Part shown: one piece after another, positions 16,840 to 24,658 of the stretch
How the letters are laid out: each line of letters starts with the position of its first letter
Position numbering within the stretch: position 1 is the first letter of the stretch
Source of the DNA: Geminocystis sp050753365
GTDB taxonomy: Bacteria; Cyanobacteriota; Cyanobacteriia; Cyanobacteriales; Cyanobacteriaceae
Direction of reading: 5' to 3'
Length of the DNA stretch: 64,000 nucleotides
Assembly: GCF_050753365.1 (NCBI RefSeq)
Contig: NZ_JBLZFY010000003.1
Location: forward strand, 1-64,000
Program-made: the position numbers and the translations under genes
The notes under the pieces: generated by a model
The model's database searches: none
What the model was told of the DNA's origin: nothing
Seen by the model: only the letters and a program-made list of their open reading frames with translations

Positions 16840-17484
16840 TCAGTCATGATTCAGCATTAATTGTTTATCAGTAACACGATCGATCTGATTACTGTCGTGA
16901 CTTGTCCAGATACAAGCCCTTTGCGGATTTTCCTGTAACCAAAATTCGATCGAATTTTCCACTTGGGCGGTAGTTTTGGCATCCAAAGAGGCAGTACACT
17001 CATCTAATAATAGTATCATGGGATCAATTTGTAAAGCACGAATTAAAGCCACTATCTGACTTTCACCCCCCGATAAATTACTGGCAGATTGCCCTAAAAA
17101 AGAGAGATTTCGATCGAACAAGTCTAACCATTGAGTTACTTTAGAGGTATCATAACGGCGATTTGTGTGGATGTTTAAACGATAAATATATTTTAAATTA
17201 TCTTCCACCGTACCCTCAAGCATCACTGAGCGTTGATGTAAGTATATCACCTGAGAACGATATAAAGGTATATCCCAAGAAAGAATATTTTTGTCTCGAT
17301 AGATAATTTCTCCCTCTAAAGGCGTATCTAAATGTGCGATCGATCTTAATAGGACACTTTTACCTGTACCCGTTGCCCCTACCAATCCTAAACTTTCTCC
17401 AGAATGCAAATTAAAAGAAAGATTACGCCATAACCAACGGGAATTTATTTGTTGCCCCAGATTAATAATATTTAAAATGCTCAT
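16840..17484 (-). CDS. fetA: FetA-type ABC ATPase of iron exporter
   Basis: 214 residues, a stand-alone ABC ATPase. Walker A GATGTGKS (36-43), Q-loop YLHQRSVML, signature LSGGESQ (137-143), Walker B and catalytic Glu in LLLDE (158-162), and the switch His in TSHD (195-198). Sequence style (NLSGGESQIVALIRALQ, RACIWTSHD) matches FetA/YbbL, partner of FetB for iron export. Elsewhere the two genes are normally adjacent; here a 9.5-kb accessory region lies between them. The domain is intact, so the transporter could still work if both genes are expressed from separate promoters. Confidence 0.88.
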   Translation of the reverse strand: MSILNIINLGQQINSRWLWRNLSFNLHSGESLGLVGATGTGKSVLLRSIAHLDTPLEGEIIYRDKNILSWDIPLYRSQVIYLHQRSVMLEGTVEDNLKYIYRLNIHTNRRYDTSKVTQWLDLFDRNLSFLGQSASNLSGGESQIVALIRALQIDPMILLLDECTASLDAKTTAQVENSIEFWLQENPQRACIWTSHDSNQIDRVTDKQLMLNHD

Positions 17485-17491
17485 AAAATAT

Positions 17492-17520
17492 GACTCTTCT
17501 ACAATAGTTATGATAAATTA
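17492..17520. repeat. MITE-end-like repeat (CTCTTCTACA type)
   Basis: GACTCTTCTACAATAGTTAT followed by GATAAATTA, upstream of fetA. Similar sequences occur at 29782-29804, 50014-50035 and 51503-51530. Confidence 0.65.
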
Positions 17521-17558
17521 GGAGAAAATAAAATGCTATAACTCTTATTAAATAATAC

Positions 17559-17672
17559 TTACATCAAAATAAAAATTAAATTTTTATAAACTATTAATTT
17601 TGTAGCAATTTCTCTTGTCAACTGGGGCATTAAAATCTTATCGATAAAATCTTCATAGTCTTTTTTATTCAT
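17559..17672 (-). CDS. possible 37-residue peptide or gene remnant
   Basis: A short frame starting MNKKDYEDFIDKILMPQLTR in the gap between fetA and the Sel1-like gene. The first half looks coding (amphipathic helix); the second half is AT-rich and may be read-through. It could be a truncated gene. No family recognised. Confidence 0.25.
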   Translation of the reverse strand: MNKKDYEDFIDKILMPQLTREIATKLIVYKNLIFILM

Positions 17673-17730
17673 ATTTAGTTTTCCATTAATTTTTTGATAA
17701 TAAAGGGTGAGAAATTTCCACCCTATGTGT

Positions 17731-18009
17731 TTAGAAATTACCCGTTAAGGCTTCTTTGCCTATTTCCTCCATTAAGTAAATTGTTTTCAAGTTATTTTTA
17801 GCTATTAAATAACCCTGTTTCGCTGATTTTTTATACCATTTAACGGCTTTTTGAGTATTAGGATTAACTCCTAAACCTAAATGATAAATATTTCCTAAAA
17901 TACATTGTGCTTCTGGATTTCCTTCTTCTGCCAATGGTTTTAATAAAATAAGAGTTTCTTGATAGTTTTTTTCTTCAAAAGCTAGTAAGCCTTTTTCTAA
18001 ATTTGACAT
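17731..18009 (-). CDS. Sel1-repeat protein fused to an ileS tail
   Basis: 92 residues with about two Sel1-like repeats: AFEEKNYQETLILLKPLAEE, then GNPEAQCILGNIYHLGLGV and the AVKWYKKSAKQGY signature. Such proteins act as scaffolds for protein interactions. The last nine residues, GKEALTGNF, are identical to the end of isoleucyl-tRNA synthetase without its preceding Cys-Asp-Arg-Cys, and the DNA there (17731-17753) is a copy of the ileS end, so the original C-terminus and stop were replaced. Probably still folded, but of uncertain function. Confidence 0.65.
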   Translation of the reverse strand: MSNLEKGLLAFEEKNYQETLILLKPLAEEGNPEAQCILGNIYHLGLGVNPNTQKAVKWYKKSAKQGYLIAKNNLKTIYLMEEIGKEALTGNF

Positions 18010-18035
18010 TTTTTATTCTCCTATAATGATATGAT

Positions 18036-18236
18036 CTAAGGACCTGGAAAATTACCATCAAAAGATGGAGGGCAAGGTTTATTTTTATCCCATGCAAAAG
18101 TAGCTAAGGCATTATAACCTTTACATTTATAAGCACAAACTTTTAGGGGATTGTTCAGATTAGGAGAGAAAAATTCCCCCATATATTCACATCTTTTACA
18201 GATAGAAGAATTATTGTTATTTTGTTCTTTAGTCAC
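18036..18236 (-). CDS. small Cys-rich protein, possible zinc-binding
   Basis: 66 residues with five Cys: CKRCEYMGEF, VCAYKCKGYN and the later KPCPPSF. Two CxxC-like pairs about 20 residues apart suggest a zinc ribbon, and YNALATFAWDKNKPCPPSF looks like a conserved core. No family recognised. It lies 26 bases upstream of the Sel1-like gene on the same strand, so the two could be co-transcribed as one cassette between two ileS tail copies. Confidence 0.5.
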   Translation of the reverse strand: MTKEQNNNNSSICKRCEYMGEFFSPNLNNPLKVCAYKCKGYNALATFAWDKNKPCPPSFDGNFPGP

Positions 18237-18260
18237 TGATTTTTTATGAGTGAATGAAAT

Positions 18261-18352
18261 GGAGAAATTTTAACTACTTATATCCTAAGTTTATTTCTCC
18301 ATCTTAACTAATAAATTAGAAATTACCAGTTAAGGCTTCTTTACATCGATCG
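18261..18352. repeat. duplicated ileS 3' end plus terminator hairpin (copy B)
   Basis: 18288-18352 matches 19272-19336 at 62 of 65 positions and covers the last codons of ileS, the stop and the AT-rich trailer. Read on the minus strand it encodes VDRCKEALTGNF-stop; two of the differences from ileS are synonymous. The hairpin GGAGAAAT/ATTTCTCC (18261-18300) is also duplicated, with a longer loop. Confidence 0.88.
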
Positions 18353-18361
18353 ACTAATCTA

Positions 18362-18634
18362 TTATAAATCTGATAAAATCTGTTCATATCGATCGTGATC
18401 CCCAATCCAAAACCATAAAATACCATCAGATTCGTCAACACCTAAAGCCCTATAATTATCAGTAACTCTAACAGCCCATAAAGTTCTAATTCTTTTCAAC
18501 TTTAATGAAGGATGACGAGAATTTTCTTTCAATAATTTATATTTTTGATCTGCTATTTTCTGAATTTTTAGGGGTAATTCATAATAGGATTGCCAAAAGC
18601 TAGAACTGGTATAATGACTTATATTTTCTGGCAT
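18362..18634 (-). CDS. ParE/RelE-superfamily toxin
   Basis: 90 residues of the RelE/ParE fold: helical start (SFWQSYYELPLKIQKIADQK), then HPSLKLKRIRTLWAVRVTDN, YRALGVDES and the strand WFWIGDHDRYEQIL. This subgroup, with DNYRALG and IGDHDRYE, is common in cyanobacteria as a putative addiction toxin. Full length. It overlaps the antitoxin gene by 16 bases. The pair lies between ileS and ileS-tail copy B. Confidence 0.85.
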   Translation of the reverse strand: MPENISHYTSSSFWQSYYELPLKIQKIADQKYKLLKENSRHPSLKLKRIRTLWAVRVTDNYRALGVDESDGILWFWIGDHDRYEQILSDL

Positions 18635-18816
18635 TTTCCTTCTTTAAATTCCTGTTTAGCTTGTGCAATTAACTTATTTAATCTTCCATTCTCTAAATCT
18701 TCCTCTATTTGTTTATCCCATTGATTTTCTCTGTATTCATCTATCCAATGAAATAACTCTTTTTGTTCGATGATAGATAAATGTTCAACTGCTTTTTTGA
18801 TTTCTGTAATAGTCAT
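18619..18816 (-). CDS. antitoxin of the ParE/RelE pair
   Basis: 65 residues when started at MTITEIKKAVEHLS; a longer reading with 21 extra hydrophobic residues is unlikely because it runs through AT-rich leader. The pattern of a short helical head (VEHLSIIEQKELFHWIDEYR) and an acidic/basic tail (LIAQAKQEFKEGKC) is the usual antitoxin of this ParE-like group. No DNA-binding motif is clear. Confidence 0.75.
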   Translation of the reverse strand: MTITEIKKAVEHLSIIEQKELFHWIDEYRENQWDKQIEEDLENGRLNKLIAQAKQEFKEGKCQKI

Positions 18817-18937
18817 ATTTTTATTCTTTATATCAAAAAATATCCTGATTATAAAAATTATACTATTAATTAGTGGCAATTGTAACTTAAAATTTAAAAA
18901 TCAGGATAGATAAAAACAATACGTTAGAAATTAAAAC

Positions 18938-19231
18938 CTATTTTTTTCCTGCAATAATAGCTAAAGGAATTGAAACAATTGCCCAAATAATCAAAATAAA
19001 GATTATTCCGAAACCTGCCCCAGCTTGTGCGGCTTCTCCTTGTAAATTATCTATTCCTAAAATTTTATTATCAAATTCTGGAATTATACCCCAAAAAAGA
19101 AATCAATTATTTTCTTGTGGTTCACATTTTAATGGATTTTCGATAACAAGAATACACCATTCTTTTTTGAGATAAGGACGTTTTAATAAAACATCATTTT
19201 CAAAATATTGTGTAAATTTATATTCTGTCAT
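18938..19231 (-). pseudogene. broken DUF4258-like gene joined to a membrane segment
   Basis: Starts MTEYKFTQYFENDVLLKRPY, continues LKKEWCILVIENPLKCEPQE and stops after ENN. The next frame resumes with FLFWGIIPEFDNKIL, which is how intact members of this small family continue, so one indel broke it. Beyond that the frame runs into EAAQAGAGFGIIFILIIWAI and ends IIAGKK-stop at 18938, an unrelated membrane helix. This looks like two degraded gene pieces fused. It is inside the cassette behind ileS. Confidence 0.6.
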
Positions 19232-19255
19232 TTACTTATTTTTATCATGATCAAT

Positions 19256-19284
19256 GGAGAAATTTTAAGTTAGTTTATTTCTCC
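19256..19284 (-). terminator. hairpin behind ileS, probable terminator
   Basis: GGAGAAAT pairs with ATTTCTCC, an 8-bp stem starting 16 bases after the ileS stop. There is no long T-run. It is duplicated with copy B at 18261-18300. Confidence 0.5.
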
Positions 19285-19299
19285 ATTTTAACTAATAAA

Positions 19300-22197
19300 T
19301 TAGAAATTACCCGTTAAGGCTTCCTTACATCGATCGCAAATCAAAGGTTCATCGCTAAAAGTACCCACTGTGGTAGAATAGTTCCAGCATCGATCGCACT
19401 TATGACCATCAGCATTTAAAACTGCTACCTTTAAAATAGTATCCTCAAGCTGAATATCCCCGATATATTGACTAATACTCAAAGCCGATTCATCCGTTAC
19501 TAATTCTACCTGTGAGACAAGGAGAAGATAACGCAATTCATCAACTCTGTTACCATCATTTAAAGCATTAGTAGGATTAAAGTTAGTTAGCATTTCCGAT
19601 AGCTTACCTTCAGTATCATAAATTAATACTTTTGCTTCTAAGGATGAACCGATCGACTTCTGATTACGAGCAGTATCTAAAACCTTATTCACCCCTGTAC
19701 GAATGTTGCGTAATTGCCCCCATTTTGATAGTAAATCAGGGTTTTCCACCCATTGGGGTTCTAATTTAACCCAACCTGCCTCAAACACCGAATTATAAGG
19801 CTTTTCATAGGGAAGATTCTGCCAAATATCCTCTGCCATGTGACATAAAACAGGTGCGATCGATCGGGCTAAATTTTCGAGAATGATTGCCATAACAGTT
19901 TGACAACTGCGACGACGAGGGGAATTAGGATCAGAAATATAGAGCCTATCCTTAGCAATATCTAAGTAAAAATTAGAGAGATCAACTACACAGAAATTTT
20001 GTACTTTTTGGAAGAATTTAAAGAATTGATAACTCTCAAAGGCTTCCGTAATTTCGCTAAAAACTAAATGGGTTTCGTGGAGAATATACTTATCTAATTC
20101 GGGTAAATTATCATAACTAACAGCATCTTTTTTAGGATCAAAATCATGCAAATTACCAATTAAAAAACGAGCGGTATTACGAATTTTACGGTAAACGTCT
20201 GCAAGTTGTTTGATGATATTATCACCGATGCGCACATCCCCAGAATAATCCGTAGAAGCAACCCACAAACGCAGTACATCCGCACCATAGGGGGGTTGTT
20301 GTTTTTGGTTTTTGCCACCATTGATAATGAGATTCGGATCAACTACATTACCCACCGACTTACTCATCTTCATGCCCTTTTCATCCAACACGAAACCATG
20401 AGTTAAGACGGTTTTATAGGGAGCGATGCCATTTACTGCTACACTGGTTAAAAGGCTAGACTGAAACCAGCCTCGATGTTGATCTGAACCTTCCAAATAC
20501 AAGTCCACAGGGTATTTCAACTCCTCCCGTTGATTGGCAACCGCCGCCCAAGATGAACCAGAATCGAACCACACATCCATAGTATCCATACCTTTACGGT
20601 AGGTTTTGCCATTATTGCGATAACTTTCGGGCAACAATTCTTCTACCGACAACTCCCACCAAGCATCAGAGCCTTTTTCCCTGATAATATCTTTAACGTG
20701 GTTAATCGTCTCCTCATTCAATAATGGTTCGTTTGTTTCCTCATCGTAAAACACGGGAATTGGTAAACCCCAACTGCGTTGACGAGAAATACACCAGTCA
20801 CTGCGATCGCCTACCATCGGAGTAATGCGGTTTTCACCCTGCGCAGGAATCCAAGTTACATCTTTAATCGCTTTTAATGCTAAGTCACGGAAACCATCCA
20901 CAGAAGCGAACCATTGCTCTGTAGCACGGAAAATTGTCGGTTTTTTAGTACGCCAATCGTAGGGGTATTTATGGGCATAGGCTTCTTCTTTCAATAAGCT
21001 ACTTTTTGCGGTTAAAGCGTCAATAATCGCCTGATTTGCGTCTTTTAAGACGTTTAATCCTTGAAATTCTCCTGCTTCCTCCGTAAAGTTACCTCGATCG
21101 TTTACAGGGGATAAAATAGGCAAGTGGTATTTTTGTCCTGTGATATAGTCTTCTTGACCATGACCAGGGGCGGTATGTACTAATCCTGTACCAGATTCCG
21201 TAGTGATATAATCACCGCCGATAACTACTGGACTTTCTCGATCGAACAAGGGATGCTTATAGGTGGATAATTCTAAGTCTGCACCTTTGACAACGGTTTT
21301 GATAGTTAACTGACAACCTAAAGTATTGCTTAAACTCTCTACCAAGTCTTTAGCAACGATTAGATACCTCACCCCTTCAGAGTTAGAGGAGATCATTTCT
21401 ACCACTGCATAATCTAAATGCCCATTGACAGCAACGGCGAGATTACCGGGGATTGTCCAAGGGGTTGTCGTCCAGATAGCTACTGCAAGATTAGGCATAA
21501 ATTCCGCTAAAGATTGAGCCTTTTCCCCTAACTTAGTCAAGGTAAAACTAGCGTAGATACTGCGAGAAGTATGCCCTTCAGGATATTCTAACTCAGCTTC
21601 AGCTAAAGCGGTTTGCGAACTTGGACTCCAATGCACGGGTTTTAAGCCACGATAGATATAGCCGTTTAACGCCATTTTGCCAAATACTTCGATTTGGGCG
21701 GCTTCATATTCAGGTAATAAAGTTAAATAGGGATTTTCCCAATCTCCCCAGATGCCATAGCGTTTAAACCCTTCAGCTTGTTCTTGTTGGGCTTTCAAGG
21801 CAAAATCACGAGCTTTGTGACGAAGGGTAATGGGGGTTAAGGCTTCTCTTTCTTTCTGCTTTAAACTCTGTAATACTTTAAGCTCGATCGGCAGTCCGTG
21901 ACAATCCCATCCGGGTACATAGCGAACTTTATGACCTTGTAATAGCTTGTATTTATTGATAATATCTTTGAGGACTTTGTTTAATGCGTGTCCCATGTGT
22001 AAGCTACCATTGGCGTAGGGTGGTCCATCATGAAGGATAAACAAGTCTTTAGGATTATTTTGACCTAATTTCTCATAAACCTGCTCTTTTGCCCAAAATT
22101 CCTGTAATTCTGGCTCTTTTTTGACGGCATTGGCTCTCATGTCAAAGCCTGTTTTTGGTAAATTTACTGTATCTTTATAGCTTTTCTGTTCAGTCAC
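19300..22197 (-). CDS. ileS: isoleucyl-tRNA synthetase
   Basis: Charges tRNA-Ile; class I synthetase in the cytosol. 965 residues. HIGH motif as HMGH (67-70), the large CP1 editing domain (TTTPWTIPGNLAVAV... GTGLVHTAPGHGQEDY), KMSKS near residue 608 (GMKMSKSVGN), anticodon-binding helices and a C-terminal zinc finger with C934, C937, C954 and C957. Full length, start MTEQKSYKDTVNLPKT. Its last codons and trailer are copied at 18288-18352 and in part at 17731-17753, so small gene cassettes seem to have been added behind it. Confidence 0.98.
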   Translation of the reverse strand: MTEQKSYKDTVNLPKTGFDMRANAVKKEPELQEFWAKEQVYEKLGQNNPKDLFILHDGPPYANGSLHMGHALNKVLKDIINKYKLLQGHKVRYVPGWDCHGLPIELKVLQSLKQKEREALTPITLRHKARDFALKAQQEQAEGFKRYGIWGDWENPYLTLLPEYEAAQIEVFGKMALNGYIYRGLKPVHWSPSSQTALAEAELEYPEGHTSRSIYASFTLTKLGEKAQSLAEFMPNLAVAIWTTTPWTIPGNLAVAVNGHLDYAVVEMISSNSEGVRYLIVAKDLVESLSNTLGCQLTIKTVVKGADLELSTYKHPLFDRESPVVIGGDYITTESGTGLVHTAPGHGQEDYITGQKYHLPILSPVNDRGNFTEEAGEFQGLNVLKDANQAIIDALTAKSSLLKEEAYAHKYPYDWRTKKPTIFRATEQWFASVDGFRDLALKAIKDVTWIPAQGENRITPMVGDRSDWCISRQRSWGLPIPVFYDEETNEPLLNEETINHVKDIIREKGSDAWWELSVEELLPESYRNNGKTYRKGMDTMDVWFDSGSSWAAVANQREELKYPVDLYLEGSDQHRGWFQSSLLTSVAVNGIAPYKTVLTHGFVLDEKGMKMSKSVGNVVDPNLIINGGKNQKQQPPYGADVLRLWVASTDYSGDVRIGDNIIKQLADVYRKIRNTARFLIGNLHDFDPKKDAVSYDNLPELDKYILHETHLVFSEITEAFESYQFFKFFQKVQNFCVVDLSNFYLDIAKDRLYISDPNSPRRRSCQTVMAIILENLARSIAPVLCHMAEDIWQNLPYEKPYNSVFEAGWVKLEPQWVENPDLLSKWGQLRNIRTGVNKVLDTARNQKSIGSSLEAKVLIYDTEGKLSEMLTNFNPTNALNDGNRVDELRYLLLVSQVELVTDESALSISQYIGDIQLEDTILKVAVLNADGHKCDRCWNYSTTVGTFSDEPLICDRCKEALTGNF

Positions 22198-22277
22198 GAT
22201 CGATCCTTTAAGTTAATATAATATTTTGACATTCTGCTATTGTATTGTGAACTAGGCTAATCTCTCAATCACCGAAT

Positions 22278-22340
22278 CGTAAAACGGGCATCTTGCCCGT
22301 GAAAGAAGATGATAGAGACAGCCTAGAAGGCTGTTTTACG
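22278..22340. repeat. REPIN: two inverted REP units upstream of RAYT gene
   Basis: Begins CGTAAAAC with hairpin GGGCATCTTGCCC and ends AGCCTAGAAGGCT with GTTTTACG; the outer CGTAAAAC and GTTTTACG are exact inverted partners. It lies 13 bases before the RAYT start. Confidence 0.85.
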
Positions 22341-22353
22341 GGGGTTATAATTT

Positions 22354-22854
22354 ATGAATTATAGTGATTCTCCTCTCAAAATTACAAGAAGAAAGTTGCC
22401 TCATTGGGAGTTAGATGGTTCAATTTATTTCATCACTTTCAATACTTATAAACGTTTAGAATTAAATCCTTCTGCTAGGCAAATTGTTTTAAATTGTTGT
22501 TTATTTTTTGATGAAAGTCGTCATCAAAACGATCGAAGATACCATACCTTTGCTATAGTGATTATGCCTGATCATGTTCACTGGTTAATGCAACCTTTTC
22601 CTAAGTCTAATGGTGAATATTGGTCTGTTGGTAGTATCCTTCATAGCGTTAAAAGTTATAGTGCTAAACAAATTCCTAAAGTGATGAATCATCAGGGTAT
22701 AGTATGGCATGAAGAAAGGTACGATCGAATTATGAGAAACGAAGAAGAATTTTTGAATACTTGGCAATATATTCGAGAAAATCCCGTGAAGGAAAATTTA
22801 GCTAATACTCCCGAAGAATATCCTTTTTTTTGGCAGGAAATTCATACAGGCTAA
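22354..22854 (+). CDS. REP-associated tyrosine transposase (RAYT)
   Basis: 166 residues of the TnpA-REP/Y1 family. The HUH pair is H74 and H76 in MPDHVHWLM, and the catalytic Tyr is probably Y139 in NTWQYIRENPVK, with the typical WHEERYDRIMRN segment between. Such single-copy, domesticated-looking transposases act on REP sequences by single-strand cleavage. Here REP units lie on both sides (22278-22340 and 22868-22890) and more are scattered in the window, consistent with this enzyme spreading or maintaining them. Length and motifs are intact, so it may be active. Confidence 0.92.
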   Translation: MNYSDSPLKITRRKLPHWELDGSIYFITFNTYKRLELNPSARQIVLNCCLFFDESRHQNDRRYHTFAIVIMPDHVHWLMQPFPKSNGEYWSVGSILHSVKSYSAKQIPKVMNHQGIVWHEERYDRIMRNEEEFLNTWQYIRENPVKENLANTPEEYPFFWQEIHTG

Positions 22855-22867
22855 GGAAAACAACTAT

Positions 22868-22890
22868 ACAGGCTAGAAGCCTGTTTTACG
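22868..22890. repeat. REP unit downstream of RAYT gene
   Basis: ACAGGCTAGAAGCCTG followed by TTTTACG; same family as the upstream REPIN. Confidence 0.8.
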
Positions 22891-22928
22891 TTAATTCGAT
22901 CGAAATTTAGTATCAATTTTTTATTTTT

Positions 22929-23201
22929 TTAATCTTGCGATTCTACTAATCTACCAGTGACAAATTTATGTAAAATACTAGAGATTAATGTTTGATAAGG
23001 TATTCCTTCTTCGATCGCCCTTGTTTGAATTGCCTCTAAATCCAGAGAAGATAATCTTAGCGTAATTTTTTTATCTTTTGCTAGAGTAGCTTTTGCGTAA
23101 CCTCTTATTTGCGCAAGACGTGAAACATCTGCTACTGACTGCCATTCGTTATTTTCAAAAGAGTCTAATAAGTCTTTTTCATCCTTGTCTAATTTACTCA
23201 T
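22929..23201 (-). CDS. CopG/BrnA-like ribbon-helix-helix antitoxin
   Basis: 90 residues. The C-terminal part, KKITLRLSSLDLEAIQTRAI then EEGIPYQTLISSILHKFVTG, is a ribbon-helix-helix DNA-binding domain as in CopG/BrnA antitoxins. The N-terminal acidic helix (DEKDLLDSFENNEW) is likely the toxin-binding part. It follows a degraded toxin reading frame with an ATGA start-stop overlap, so this was a toxin-first TA operon. Confidence 0.8.
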   Translation of the reverse strand: MSKLDKDEKDLLDSFENNEWQSVADVSRLAQIRGYAKATLAKDKKITLRLSSLDLEAIQTRAIEEGIPYQTLISSILHKFVTGRLVESQD

Positions 23202-23425
23202 AAATCTTTACCTAAATATTGTTTTGTCGCCTTTCGGGAAGGGATAATTCTTTTCAAAAAAATTTCTGTGTCTGTTTCCACATAAGGAATGAGAAAACAA
23301 TAATTTTGTATTTTCACAACCATTAACCGTTGATGAGGATACTTTTCTTGATTAGGATGAATATAGTCATCTAACAGATTACCTCGATCGATCCTTGAAT
23401 TTAATATAAAATTTCTCTTTATGTG
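23198..23425 (-). pseudogene. 5'-truncated toxin (DUF4258/BrnT-like)
   Basis: An open frame without a start codon that reads GNLLDDYIHPNQEKYPHQR, then LMVVKIQNYCFLIPYVE, and ends in IIPSRKATKQYLGKDL with a stop overlapping the antitoxin ATG. The second half is a good match to a small toxin family paired with CopG-type antitoxins (toxin gene first). The N-terminal 20 or so residues of the family are missing or frameshifted upstream, so it is probably inactive. The gap 23202-23503 holds this remnant. Confidence 0.55.
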
Positions 23426-23503
23426 ATTGTATCGTGAACAGGGTTTATGGTCGAATCTTGAGTTAAAATAATATTTTGTAGGCTATAAACTAAGCAACTA
23501 GAA

Positions 23504-24514
23504 ATGAAAAATTATTGGCTTTTGAATGAAAATGTAATTTATGTAATTAAACGTTTATCTCAAGGACTTTTAACCTTATTATTAGCATCCATATTGAGTT
23601 TTGCTATCATTCAATTAGCCCCCGGAGATTATTTAGATAATTTACGACAAAATCCCACTATTTCTCAAGAAACTATTGAAGAATTAAAAGTTCGTTTTGG
23701 GTTAGATAAATCTCCTTTAGAACAATATATATTGTGGTTTAAACAAGTTGTTACTAAGTTCGATTTTGGAGAAAGTTTTGTTTATTCTCGATCGGTTTCT
23801 AGCCTAATTTTAGAGCGTATTCCTGCTACTTTATTATTAGCTTTTTCTTCTTTAATTATCACATGGTCGATCGCACTTCCTTTAGGCATTATTAGCGCAG
23901 TTAAACAAAACACTCCTCTCGATCGAATTTTACGAGTTATTAGTTATTTTGGACAAGGATTTCCTAGTTTTATTACCGCATTATTATTATTAGTTTTAGC
24001 CCAAAATTTAGCCCCTATTTTTCCAGTAGGAGGCATGACAAGTATTAACCACCATGAACTATCTTTTAGCGGTAAAATAATTGATATTGCTTGGCACATG
24101 ATTTTACCGACTATTGCCTTAAGTATAACCAGTTTCGCAGGATTACAAAGATTAACAAGAGGGCAACTTTTAGACGTATTAAGACAAGATTATATTCAAA
24201 CGGCAAGGGCGAAAGGTTTACCCGAAAATAGGGTATTATATGTTCATGCTTTGCGCAATGCTATTAACCCTTTAATTACTTTATTAGGCTTTGAATTTGC
24301 TAGTTTATTAAGTGGTTCATTTATTGCAGAATATTTCTTTAATTGGCCCGGTTTAGGTAGGTTAATTTTACAAGCTGTACAATCTCAAGATTTATATTTA
24401 GTTATGGCTAGTTTAATGATGGGTGCGACTATGTTAATTATTGGCAATTTATTAGCTGATTTATTATTAAAAATAGTTGATCCTCGCATTCAATTAGACA
24501 ATTTTGATCAATAA
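23504..24514 (+). CDS. DppB/OppB-type ABC transporter permease
   Basis: 336 residues, inner-membrane permease of the dipeptide/oligopeptide/nickel class. Six hydrophobic segments; the first is LLTLLLASILSFAIIQLAPG with the family motif LAPGD after it. A large periplasmic loop (about 45-95) and the EAA-like ATPase contact ARAKGLPENRVLYVHALRNA are present. It stands alone, with no binding protein, second permease or ATPase nearby; cyanobacteria often scatter these subunits. The substrate is unknown. Confidence 0.88.
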   Translation: MKNYWLLNENVIYVIKRLSQGLLTLLLASILSFAIIQLAPGDYLDNLRQNPTISQETIEELKVRFGLDKSPLEQYILWFKQVVTKFDFGESFVYSRSVSSLILERIPATLLLAFSSLIITWSIALPLGIISAVKQNTPLDRILRVISYFGQGFPSFITALLLLVLAQNLAPIFPVGGMTSINHHELSFSGKIIDIAWHMILPTIALSITSFAGLQRLTRGQLLDVLRQDYIQTARAKGLPENRVLYVHALRNAINPLITLLGFEFASLLSGSFIAEYFFNWPGLGRLILQAVQSQDLYLVMASLMMGATMLIIGNLLADLLLKIVDPRIQLDNFDQ

Positions 24515-24559
24515 TTAACAATTAACAATTAACAATTAACAATTAACAATTAACAATTG
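24513..24559. repeat. heptamer tandem repeat (AATTAAC)
   Basis: Nearly seven exact copies of AATTAAC right behind the permease stop codon. Same 7-base period as at 26654-26693 and 57120-57183. Confidence 0.95.
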
Positions 24560-24583
24560 AAGCGTTTATTTTAAATTCTATTG

Positions 24584-24610
24584 TGTCATTGCGAGGCACG
24601 AAGCAATCTC
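24584..24610 (+). repeat. dispersed 27-bp repeat, copy 2
   Basis: TGTCATTGCGAGGCACGAAG followed by CAATCTC. It lies 49 bases before the mtnC start and accounts for the false N-terminal extension of that frame. Confidence 0.85.
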
Positions 24611-24658
24611 AAATTTATTATTTTATATATTATCAAAATAACTAATAATTATTCCATT

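Noticed and set aside
24581..24658. N-terminal extension of MtnC beginning MCHCEARSN
   Set aside because: The extension is translated from the dispersed 27-bp repeat and AT-rich leader; the family starts at MIKAILTDIEG.
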